DNA of 64,000 nt, from positions 4,682,284 to 4,746,283 of the forward strand of contig JBCFYV010011135.1 in the NCBI GenBank assembly GCA_039000515.1, in the 5' to 3' direction. The translations under genes were made by a program, and so were the position numbers. This DNA comes from Timema cristinae. Lineage: Eukaryota; Arthropoda; Insecta; Phasmatodea; Timematidae. Below the pieces are notes generated by a model. The model was not told the DNA's origin. It ran no database searches and saw only the letters and a list, made by a program, of their open reading frames with translations. Shown piece after piece: positions 47,095-57,509 of this stretch. The first letter of the stretch is position 1. The number at the start of each line of letters is the position of its first letter.

Positions 47095-49725
47095 TATTCC
47101 CCGAATATAAGATGAGGCTCTTTTCAATTTTTCGACCTCGAAAAGTCAGGGTTGTCTTATATTTGCGCATGAAAAAATGTTGGTGTAAGGTCAGATTTTT
47201 ATATTGTATAATACTGATTATACCGTATATGTTATTTTACTAAGAAAAGGCATGTACTTGTTTAAATTTGAACACAAACCGGTTTTTTTTTTTAGCAGAT
47301 ATTCGCATAGTTAAATATTGTTGTGTGTTGTTTTCAGCAATTATGGTGTATTGTGCTAAGGATGTCCATGTTGGCCACTTTCTTAGCTCAATAACTATAC
47401 TAAAAACCTTGAAATAATTAAATAGATGGTAAAGCAATGAATAAATACAGAAAAAAAAATCTTATAGCTAAAAAATAATTACTAAATTTTTTTTCCACAC
47501 TGTTATAGGCCTAAGAGACAACTTACACTTTCATGTAATTTACAGAAGGAATGCTGTAATGATAGTGGCGCATTGTCACTTGTTGATCTCTAACCACTCC
47601 CTATCGACCATTATCGCTCCACCATCTAAATCACAGTTGATATCCTCGATCCATTCGTAAAAATAGTCGACAAGATGGCATACTTAAATATTACAACTAA
47701 CGCAATGTATAGTTTTAACGCCATTGTAGAATATAAAAGAGATAGTAACTAGTCATGACTAATATGTATCATGCATTTTCATAACATTCTAGACAAGCAA
47801 AAACAATTACACCCTATCATTCACAATATTTTCAAAGCGTCCGGAAAATTATATTGAATAGTTACTATCGATATAGCGCTATGAAGTACTACAGCAAACC
47901 CGATAAAACAATACTTTTTAACAACTTCACGACTTCACTAGTTGTTTATAAATTAGCACGTCGACGTTTGGAATATTATGAGCTGTGTGTTCTAAAACGT
48001 ATTCTTTCCAAGACTTTGATTTTCAAATTTAGTTTATTTTTATTTCAAAAAGGCCAAGGTCAAAGTAATTTAAAGTCAATGGGTGATCACATAGAAAAAA
48101 CAAAGGAAGTGTAGAGAGCAAAACAAAAGTGTTGAACATCGTAATAGTTATGATTCTAACTTCAGATTAAGAGTGGTTCATCTCGCCGAACAAACTAACA
48201 ATAGTGAAGCTGCACGACACTATGGAATCACCGAAGTAAATGTACGGCGTTGGAGGGTTATGAAGGAGCGGCTGAAATGTGCTCATTCCACAAGGAAATT
48301 TTTTTGTGGATCAAATGTGGGGTGTCACCCCGAACTAGATGATGCAGTTCTTGAATTTGTTGAAGAAAACCTTCGTAAGGGTTTTGGAATGTCTGTAGAA
48401 AGTATCTGAATGAAAGCATTGGAAGAGGCAACTATTAGAAAAATACCCAGATAGGAATTCAAAGTAAGTGTTGGTTGGGCAGTAAGATTCATGAGGTGGA
48501 AAGGGCTCTGCTTTCGAAGGAGAACGTTGTTATCCCAGAAGCTGCCATTGGACTACAAAGAGAAGCTCGTGCAGTATCAAAGGCACATAATCAAATTACG
48601 GCATAAACATCTTCATTTGTTGGGTTAAATGGGAAATGCAGATGAAACCCCGGTGTATTTTGACATGCCTGCTAATAGAACAGTGTCTGGAAAGGGTTCT
48701 AAATCAGTTATTTTCAAATCTTCTTGAAATGAGAAGCTACGTGTTACAATCATGCTGGCAGTGTTGGAAGATGGCAGGAAGCTACCACCATTTGTTATTT
48801 TAAAAAGGAAGAATCTACCAAAATAACAGCTACCAAGTGGGGTAATCTTTAGATGTGATGAAACCGGCAGGATGACAGATGATATAATGGTTTTGTGGCT
48901 TATGAAGTTTGGGATAGGTGACCAGGAGCCCTATTAAGGCAAAGAGGATTGATAAACCTTGATGTCTTTAGGGGTCATCTTAAGAAAAAGGTAAATAATA
49001 AAGTAGCCTTTTGAAACACAGACCTAGTAGTGATTCCTGGAGGTATGACCTCACAATTACAAGTACTTGATGTTGCTGTAAATAAATCTCTCAAGCACCA
49101 TTTCTGACGCCAATATGAAGAGTGGCTGTTAACTGGGAACTGCCCCTTAACCCCAGTGGTAACATTAAGAAGCCTTCAGTTGGACAACTTGGGTCGGTGG
49201 ATAAAAACGGCATGGACTAGTATTTCTGCTGAATCCATTATAAAAGCGTTCAAGAAGTGCTGTTAAGTAACAGTTAGGATGGAACAGAAGACTATCCGAG
49301 TTTGAGTGAGGAGGATGGACGTGAATCAAGTGGTGATGGTGATGATGTATGTGAATCAAGTGATGATGCAAAACAATTGAAGGTGATGATGACAAAACAA
49401 GTGAAGGGGATGATTACTGACAAAGTTTCTTGGGTGTTTTTAAACTTGTTTTATATTAAAACACAATATTCTATAATACCGTTATAATAATTGATTTGTC
49501 TATGTGATAACGATGTTACTCTGAATAAAATATGCATTGCATCAATGAAAATTTAATCAATGTACAGTATATGAATAGTATTTATGTGATAGTATTATAT
49601 TAATTTTTATTGTTGGTAACTAAATATTGACTACTTTAAAAATTAATAAAAAGTTTTTCTCCTAATTTCAAGTTCTCAAAATAGGTATCATCTTATTTTC
49701 GAGTCGTCTTTTATTCCTGTAAATA
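47095..49725 (+). mobile_element. Second pogo-group transposon, degenerate
   Basis: The outer ends share CGAATATAAGATGA-type motifs in inverted orientation. The left end is TATTCCCCGAATATAAGATG at about 47095. The complement of the right end near 49725 is CAGGAATAAAAGACGACTCG. This motif is common in pogo-type elements with CENP-B-like proteins. The ends are diverged and the TA target duplication is only suggested (TA at about 47095 and 49720), so boundaries are approximate. The transposase remnant inside is far better supported than the termini. It is a different lineage from the Tigger element at 18.6 kb. Confidence 0.6.
48165..49290 (+). pseudogene. pogo-group DDD transposase pseudogene
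   Basis: Most of it is readable in one + frame broken by stops at 48407, about 48452, 48626, 48724 and 48823, then by a frame change near 48920. The helix-turn-helix reads EAARHYGITEVNVRRWR. The DDE core has GNADETPVYFDMP (first Asp), SVIFKSS, VTIMLAVLEDGRKLPPFVI, a second block NLDVFRGHLKKK, and the third NTDLVVIPGGMTSQ-LQVLDVAVNKSL. The last part is TGNCPLTPV ... SISAESIIKAFKKC. All three catalytic Asp positions remain, so decay is mostly by nonsense changes. An acidic Asp/Ser tail near 49290-49400 may be the original C-terminus. Confidence 0.88.
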
Positions 49726-49805
49726 TGGCTCATACCTTTAAGATGCAATATTAACTAATGTGTCCACTTTGACTTGGCTTCAAAACTTATATAAGACTCG
49801 ACCTT

Positions 49806-49847
49806 GCTTTGAACCTGTATAGGTGGTAAGACATGGTGCTAAAAGAA
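49806..49847 (+). repeat. SINE tail fragment
   Basis: Only the family 3' tail is visible: 'gaacctgtataggtggtaag' then 'acatggtgctaaaag'. It is either a very 5'-truncated copy or a decayed one. No target duplication was identified. Confidence 0.5.
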
Positions 49848-51558
49848 AGAAACAATAATACGGGCATACATTTCTGACCCATGGGTTTTTACTGAGAGGG
49901 GATCCACCTCCAGTGTGTGAGTTTGCAATGCTCCCCTTAGTGTGTACCACATTTTGGTGGAGTGTCGCAAATATGCCCCTATTCACCTGGCTCTTCATTT
50001 TAATGGTGACCCTCGTTATTTACTACAAAACAGTGCGGAGGGAGTCATATGTTTACTCCGTTTTATATGCCAGGCAAATCTTTTAAATGCCATTTGAGTC
50101 ACTTTTATAAAGTGACTCATTTGGATTTTATCCTATATTGAGATTGTTTTTAACATTTTAATATATATTTTAATATGTTTGTTTTGTCTTTTTAACATAT
50201 TATTATTTTAACAGTTTTGTAATTTTAATGTGTTATATGTTAATATGTTTGTTCTGTACTTTTAATGTAGTGTATACAATTGTGGTTTTTTTTAGCAGGT
50301 GTATCACTCAATTTGTACTAATAACTCATTTGATTACTCCTATGGGTATTTTATCACATTGAGATCTATAATTTATATATATGTATTGTGTATTCGCCTG
50401 TATATTCAGCAGGTGAATTATAATGTATCTCCCCTATGGGGACTTTACTATGTTTTTAATATAGTTCAAGGCCCTAATGACTTCACTGTGTCGATGGGCC
50501 TAAACTCTAATAATAATAATATACTTCATGTCCTATTGCTGAACATACTGGTATAACTTTATTGTAAGTTACAACGTATTTGCTGATCTGTGCAGTCGTT
50601 TGCTTCTGATAACTAAGGGGTACAAATTATGTCCGTTACTAGGTTTGGAATGAAATATTAATATATAATTATAACAAGAAAAAAAACATGTCTTGAGCCT
50701 GCAAGTGAGCAATAGTGACCGAGCGGCCAACGCCCTTAGCGATGATAATGCCAACATTTGCAGATAGAGGGTGTCATGTGGTCAGCACAACAAACCCTTT
50801 AATCTCAGTTTTCTAGACTAGACATTCAAATAGCTCCTCATTGGTCCTCACAAGGCTAAGCTTGCCCCTGCTTCAGACCCGCTGCTTCACAGATACATTC
50901 TGGAAGTGCTGGTGATTGAACCTGAGACCTCTGTATCTGTAGCCAGGAACTCTTAATTATAAGGGATACACAAATAGTATTATACAATAGTTATTTGTAA
51001 TTAAATGTCCCAAATATTTTGTCTGAAAAGTATCCCATACATGCTTGTGCAAAATGTACTATGGAGTTAAAGTATCACCTTAAAATTAATTATTTTTTTC
51101 TGCATAAATAGATTTCTTCATAATCATGCAAAATATTGAATTTTTTTAAATTAATAGTGTAAGAAATCTGGAAGTATAATGATATTCACAAATTACAAGA
51201 ACAACCTTTACACAAATTATAGCTAGTATTACTGACATTGTTGTTAAAATGCAAGATCACTCAACTTTGTAGCAAATAAATCCTTTCTAAATGTTATGAT
51301 GATGATCAATTATTTTTAAAATTAAAACTACCACAAATATACATCTTAGATTCAAGTGTATGGTTAGAACCAAATAACATAGAATAAGAGTACACATGAA
51401 ATGAAATAACAGAAAATATGTTGATTTCTTCTGAAAATACACTAGATGTAAGAAAAGAGTTAGCTCACACCCATTTGAAGTAAGCACTTGTGTTTATAAT
51501 GTTGTAACTCATCCTAGTGTGCTCTGTTCAGCCAATTTGTGCATTGTTTATTGTTTAG
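49848..51558. other. MED25 intron with a SINE-like patch
   Basis: Mostly AT-rich. At about 50710-50955 is a GC-richer patch with GTGACCGAGCGGCCAACGCC (tRNA-like A box) and, further on, GGTGATTGAACCTGAGACCT. It may be a tRNA-derived element of another family. No exon is seen before the acceptor TTATTGTTTAG at 51558. Confidence 0.45.
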
Positions 51559-51871
51559 GTTCAACCAATAATGATGCCTCAACAACAACAACAGCAACAA
51601 CAACAACAACAGATGATGAATAACATATCTCGTGTTGGACCCCCATACAACCAACAGAATCCCCCCGGATACCCAACAGGACCAGGAATAAGTAGGCAAC
51701 CCGCACGTTGGCCTATGTTACCTCCCCAGCAACGAGCGCCATACATACCTATACAGCCTGGTACTCAGAACAATCCTACACAAGGCAGTGCACTCATAGC
51801 GCAGCTGACACAGCCTCCAGCGCAATCTATCAACCCTGTGGTTCTCAACCAGTACACACAACGGCTTGATA
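51559..51871 (+). CDS. MED25: MED25 exon (Gln/Pro-rich linker)
   Basis: The acceptor TTGTTTAG opens a frame in phase 0: VQPIMMP, a run of 11 Gln, MMNNISRVGPPYNQQNPPGY, PARWPMLPPQQRAPYIPI and AQLTQPPAQSINPVV. It ends at GATA|GTACGT in phase 1. Pro/Gln-rich linkers with poly-Gln are usual between the vWA and C-terminal domains of insect MED25. Similarity is compositional, so assignment rests on strand, phase and position. The Gln run is mostly CAA/CAG and may vary in length between individuals. Confidence 0.75.
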
Positions 51872-51903
51872 GTACGTATTCATACATCTCTATACTCTCT
51901 AGC

Positions 51904-52138
51904 AACTAGTACTAACCTGCGCTACTCTCACAATAGACTAGACTGCCCATGTGAATCTTGGTCAGGTGTACTGAGGGTGGATTTAAAAAAATTGTACTAC
52001 TCTCCTTCCATGCAAATGCGGGTACACTTCCTTTAAATATAAGCTCCCTAATCCCTAAAACCACCAGAGCAATTAGTACATAAGCGTATAAACCGAATGG
52101 GTAGTAAGACTCTGTGCTAAAAAACAAACTAGTATTAA
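51904..52138 (+). repeat. SINE copy with 12-bp target duplication beside a MED25 donor site
   Basis: The element is 51916-52126. AACTAGTACTAA (51904-51915) and AACTAGTATTAA (52127-52138) form a 12-bp duplication with one mismatch. The body has CTTGGTCAGGTGTACTGAGG, 'aatgcgggtacacttccttt', and the tail GCGTATAAACCGAATGGGTA then GTAAGACTCTGTGCTAAAA. It landed about 45 bp after the exon's donor site. Confidence 0.85.
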
Positions 52139-52554
52139 TAATAGGTAAAAATTGGTGTGAAATAGCTGTATTTGATAAAGACTGAAAGAAAGATAGAAAG
52201 GCAAAGTGTAGATACTTACCATAAAAATGTATATTTCAAGAATTCACAACTAAAACACAACAATACAATCACAGTACTTTTTAGGCCTCTCCTTCAACAC
52301 AAGAAAGTAATACATATATTAGACTATGGCTATATTATTGTTGCTGGAATTATACAAGTTTAAACAGGCAACAATGTCCAGTCAGTTATTTATAATATAG
52401 TAAATGAACTAGAAATGTATATATTAAATTTTGGGTATTTAAGTGACCTCACAATTTATTTCTGATTTTAAAAATTATCAAATTGTAGGTAAATAATTTT
52501 AAAATAATAACTAGTTATCCCTCTTTTTACATGATTTGTATATTATTTTACTCA
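52139..52554. other. MED25 intron, unassigned
   Basis: AT-rich, nothing recognised. Confidence 0.5.
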
Positions 52555-54350
52555 TTATAGTTTAATAGTAAATGTATCATCATCATATAATTGTTCCAGC
52601 GGGGACAGGTACAAATTAGTGAGCCTCCTCCATTCTGCACGGTTCATAAATGTTTGGTTTTCAATTTCTCTCCAATTCTTGTATCTCATTGTCACTTCAC
52701 TGATGATTTCCTTGGTCCAATGCTTCTTGAGTTCTCCTTTATGTTCTATTAGTCGCCTCCTCTTTGCCACCTGTCCTATTTTCATTCGTTTCACATGGCC
52801 AAACCACTTCACACGCAATTTTGAAATATTTTTTTAATATAGCCTTCTTTATGTTTAATCATGCTCTGTTGTCTTCATTTTGGATTTAGTCTCGTCTTGT
52901 TGTCTGGGTCATTGTTCGTAAAAACTTTATTTCCGCCACCTGCACACGTGACTATTCCCTGGGTGTTAGCTCACAGGTCTCGACGCTCTTTGTGACTATA
53001 GGGGAAGTAACTCAAAGAGTGCTTGTTTAGGAATCAGGAGGACTTTCTTGTCTCATAGCAGCTCTCTCACTTGATGGAAGAAATGGGATTCTTCCAGTGT
53101 ATGGACAGTACAACACTGCGAGGTACTGGAACTGCTCCACTTCTTCCAGTGTATGGACAGTACAACACTGCGAGGTACTGAAACTGCTCCACTTCTTCCA
53201 GTGTATGGACAGGTCTCAGTGTCTGACAGTACAACACTGCGAGGTACTGGAACTGCTCCACTTCTTCCAGTGTATGGACAGTACAACACTGCGAGGTACT
53301 GAAACTGCTCCACTTCTTCCAGTGTATGGACAGGTCTCAGTGTCTGACAGTACAACACTGCGAGGTACTGGAACTGCTCCACTTCTTCCAGTGTATGGAC
53401 AGTACAACACTGCGAGGTACTGAAACTGCTCCACTTCTTCCAGTGTATGGACAGGTCTCAGTGTCTGACAGTACAACACTGCGAGGTACTGGAACTGCTC
53501 CACTTCTTCCAGTGTATGGACAGGTCTCAGTGTCTGACAGTACAACACTGCGAGGTACTGGAACTGCTCCACTTCTTCCAGGTATGGACAGGTCTCAGTG
53601 TCTGACAGTACAACACTGCGAGGTACTGAAACTGCTCCACTTCTTCCAGTGTATGGACAGGTCTCAGTGTCTGACAGTACAACACTGCGAGGTACTGGAA
53701 CTGCTCCACTTCTTCCAGTGTATGGACAGGTCTCAGTGTCTGACAGTACAACATGCGAGGTACTGAAACTGCTCCACTTCTTCCAGTGTAAGGCAGGTCT
53801 CAGTGTCTGACAGTACAACACTGCGAGGTACTGGAACTGCTCACTTCTTCCAGTGTATGGACAGGTCTCAATGTCTGACAGTACAACACTGCGAGGTACT
53901 GGAACTGCTCCACTTCTTCCAGTGTATGGACAGGTCTCAGTGTCTGACAGTACAACACTGCGAGGTACTGGAACTGCTCCACTTCTTCCAGTGTATGGAC
54001 AGGTCTCAGTGTCTGACAGTACAACACTGCGAGGTACTGAAACTGCTCCACTTCTTCCAGGCATGCACCCTCCAGTGTAAAATTAACTGGTGTTTTCTGC
54101 CTGTTAACCAACATGACCATTTTCTTTCACTTAATGATTTTAAGGCTGAAGTTCTTGATTTCAACATTCCTTAGATCTAGTCTCTTGTGTAATTCAACTT
54201 CCGTGTTTCCCCAAATTATTTAGTCGTCTGCAAACGTGAACGCCGACAATACTTTGTCCTGACCTTTCCCTTTGACTTTCTTCATTATTTTATCCATTAC
54301 AATTGTGAATATTAAAACAATTTTGGCTCTATTTCCTCGAAAGCCATATT
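52555..54350 (-). pseudogene. Non-LTR retrotransposon (LINE) reverse transcriptase remnant
   Basis: On the minus strand, from high to low coordinate: FTIVMDKIMKKVKGKGQDKV and the catalytic box FADD at about 54223-54234 (followed by a stop), then WGNTEVELHKRLDL, MVMLVNRQKTPVNFTLEGAC and LEEVEQFQYL. After a 1-kb minisatellite the gene resumes near 53040 and ends with KISKLRVKWFGHVKRM and EWRRL (52818-52600). This is the order of a LINE reverse transcriptase: FADD, the EQFQYLGS-like motif, then the RVKWFGHVKRM region. Stops and frameshifts show it is dead. No endonuclease part was found, as expected for 5' truncation. Confidence 0.87.
53085..54065. repeat. 69-bp minisatellite grown from LINE coding sequence
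   Basis: About 15 copies of a 69-bp unit and a shorter 52-bp version lacking 17 bp (GGTCTCAGTGTCTGACA). The unit includes CTCCACTTCTTCCAGTGTAT and ACAACACTGCGAGGTACTGG. On the minus strand it encodes LEEVEQFQYLAVLYCQTLRP plus VHT, the motif that directly follows the LINE's TLEGAC. Because 69 is a multiple of three, long frames stay open on both strands (up to 282 codons on the minus strand), but they are repeat artefacts. Confidence 0.92.
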
Positions 54351-55400
54351 GTTATTCTAATTGTGGTTTAATTACTTTTATCAACAAAAAAATTACATAC
54401 TTAAACCTAGCTTCGAGCTATGCATAAGACATGTTGATAGCAAATTAACACAAATTGAATGTAACAAACGGGAACTAAACTTACAAACGTTAGCAAACAA
54501 GACTAGCTACAAACATAAAGAAACAGTCGAAACACGGCCATCGATTACATCTCGGCTCTCAAACAATATCAAACTGACGACACTCGATCACTGTTAGATA
54601 CGATGCACAATTGATATGGCAGCAAATGATCGGTAACTCAAACGATATATCGAGGTGATGACATCACTAATCCAACTGACCCAACATGGCCGAAATATGA
54701 CGTGAACAAAGGTTACAAGAAATAACCAAACAAAACAAATAAGTTGCTCTATCCACCCTAACACACAGAAACAGCAAGGAACATTGAAACACGTATTGGG
54801 CCCATAGGACCAAAATTATGTAGCGTAAATCACAAGAACTGAAAACTAAAAACCTCTGGAGGACCAGTGTTACGAACACGAACAATGGACTGTATGGTGT
54901 AACGGGTATTGGGTAGAGGCAACTCACCTTCACTTTATGTTGTCTGATTGGTGTTGTCTTGGAGTAGTCAATTTGATTAACACACGCACACGAATAACTG
55001 AGATTGGACCGCTTTCAGGTGAAAGTTCACGGAACCTATAATCATCACTTATGGGTCGATCAAGTCTCAGCACACGACTCACTAAATCGGCAGAACGAAA
55101 AACCGCGCCAGCGACACTTGGCGGGAAAACAATAGACCTAGAGGGGTCCAGGTATGTTCTTGTCGCCTCAAGAGTGCGGAAAGATTAATTAAGGTGGAAG
55201 GAGTCAAGAGAATATATTATAAGAAAAGACCAAAAAACCGTCTAAACCACAACAAAAAGCAATCGAATCACAAACAAAACAATTACTAATTTCGAGGCAT
55301 AGAGAACCTAGATAAAGGAGCACTATCCAAAGAGATAGCATAGAGGACTGAATCATGAAGTAGAGACTAATGGTACTGATCTAACAATAAACAATGTACA
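54351..55400. other. MED25 intron, unassigned
   Basis: Moderately AT-rich intron with no recognised gene. The open frames at 54361-54597 and 54667-54933 have no similarity. Confidence 0.5.
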
Positions 55401-55406
55401 AACAAA

Positions 55407-55517
55407 ATGGCTGATACAGAAAGTAGGAAACGAAAACAGAATTTAATTTATAGTTACTATCAGAGAAATGCAGATAAAAAGATATGCATATGTAGAGTTT
55501 GCAAAGTAATATTATAA
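55407..55517 (+). pseudogene. BED-finger fragment, likely hAT remnant
   Basis: An ATG at 55407 opens 36 codons (MADTESRKRKQNLIYSYYQR ... CICRVCKVIL) and then a stop. A basic N-terminus followed by C-x2-C is how many hAT transposases begin (first half of a BED zinc finger). The His half and core are absent downstream. Too short for certainty. Confidence 0.4.
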
Positions 55518-55971
55518 ACTCCACGATACAAGTAAAAATCAAAACTTAATTGATAAGTTACTAAGCTTATCAGTAAGCCTGTGTGCATTAGTTATTTATA
55601 TAGTCCTTAGGTAACAAATAAGGACATTTTCCTGGCCCTTGTTACTGACAAGATCTAGAAAAAATATCACTGCTCAACACACAATTTAGTGCCCTACAAG
55701 TTTGGTTAGGTGCGCACTGGCAACTTTTTTTTTTAAACTATTTCGTTGCTAGGATGAAATACATTGATTTGTATGTGAGACTGTACAGGGCAACTTTGTG
55801 CTGAGTCACCTTAAAAATTACTGCATGCACTATTCTTGAGAAAACCAAATTGTTGGTGACTGAAAATAGAGCGCACATCACATTTCTAGGTCTGTCCGCG
55901 CGCACTAGTGATTCATCAGTTGTTAACCTTACACATTCCTGGCTGGTTTGTCATCGCTTGAAGCCACCAAC

Positions 55972-56149
55972 ATGAATGCTGATAGTACAGAGTTGTTAAT
56001 ATGCGAGGTAGAAAAAAGACTAGCATTGTTTAATGAAAGTCTGAAAGAATATAGTGTCAACGATTTAAAGGAAAAAATATGGAGTGAAGTTTGTGAATCA
56101 ATTATATCAAACTGGAATGAACTTCTCGCCAAAGAGAAAGCAGACAATG
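55972..56149 (+). CDS. MADF-like first exon, orphan
   Basis: An ATG at 55972 leads to MNADSTELLICEVEKRLALF and ESLKEYSVNDLKEKIWSEVC, then SNWNELLAKEKADN, ending at a good donor (AATG|GTATGT, phase 1). The pattern of a first helix with LI..V, then LF (or LY), then Y.....KEK.W..V fits the MADF domain of Adf-1-type DNA-binding proteins. MADF proteins are also carried by PIF/Harbinger transposons. No second exon was recognised. It lies within a MED25 intron, so it is either a nested gene or a transposon piece. Confidence 0.42.
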
Positions 56150-56394
56150 GTATGTAATTAATATTTTCATAATTATTATTCTTGTTTTATATATATTAGT
56201 TAAAACTAGAGTTCATTCTTTTTTTTGTTTGTACGTAAAGTACATAATACATTTTTATATATCAGCTTAATCATGTCAATGGGGGGATATAAGGGGATGA
56301 ATGTTGTTAGTAAATAATTTTAAAACCAACATTAAAATAATTATTTTAAATATATTATTGATGATGTGTCCAAACAAATAGATACATTAGACCA

Positions 56395-57010
56395 GTGGTT
56401 CCCAACCTGGGCGGTATCGGCTCCCACAGGGTGATTTTGTTTTCAGGGGAGTGTTAGATTGTTAGTGGGAATTGAGGGGGGGGGGAGCATTTTAAGGGAT
56501 ATTCAACAATAACTTTCTTTTGATAATAACTGTAAAAAAGAATCAACAAAATGCTCTTAAATTTGTTTTGATATTTATGTTTGATAATTTTGACAGCACA
56601 TTTAATTACTCATGTTTATAAACATTTAACATAACAAAGCATAAGGATTATTAGTTTTACCACAAAAAAGTACTTATAAATTAATATAAATTATTTAGTT
56701 TGAAATAATTAAGTATGAATGTAATCCTACAGGGCAGGTAAAAGGGGATAAGTCATATTATGTTTTTTTTTTTACTTGAACACATATTTTTGAGCTCAAG
56801 ACATAATACTAAATGAGATATTTGTTGTGCATGAAAAGAGTGTATTTGACATTCCTTTTAGCCTGCCCTCAGAATTATTGTATATTTATATAGCAAAAAT
56901 AGGCCTATCTCATTATTGACATATTCCCTTTTGCCTGTCTATTATATTTGACTTTGGGTTGGGGGGGGGGGGTAGCCTGCACCCTGTTTTCAAAAGGGGG
57001 CGCTAAGCTA
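56395..57010. mobile_element. hAT-like MITE fragment
   Basis: ACCAGTGGTTCCCAACCTGG at about 56393 is a typical hAT/Charlie-type left terminus. It is followed by GGGGAGTGTTAGATTGTTAG and a G run. Near 56995 GGGGGCGCTAAGCTAAGCAT looks like right subterminal sequence of such elements, but the inverted terminus itself is missing. Two poly-G runs (about 56478 and 56962) lie inside. Confidence 0.5.
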
Positions 57011-57509
57011 AGCATTAGAGCATTTAGAGAGGCAAATTTTGCATAATATATATTAAATGCTTCTGTGAAGTCAATTGCGTACCAAGGAAAAAATCACAAA
57101 TACCACAACTATTGGTTTCCAGTGCACACATATGCCCTCGCGTCACCTCAGCAACATTTTAATCTCAAAACTATTTGGTTTCCAGTTTGCACGTAGCCTT
57201 AGACCTATTCTTTGGTATATTTGACCTAATTCCAAAAATGGCATCAGTTTTACCCAATCACCTATAGTTTTGGAGATATGGCATAGTCACCCTAACCTAT
57301 ATGCCGATTCTCATCTTTCGTTCGTCAACGTTTGAGATCCTTAATCGCATGATCTGCTATTTTGATGTGATTTTGACAAATATTGCTGCTATTAATATTA
57401 CATACTGTACTATTACAACCACCACATATTATTAAATTCACTTATTTCAACCAAAGATCATTATAAAACTTTATTTTACCAGTCAATCAACATACAAATG
57501 TTCCTTAAT

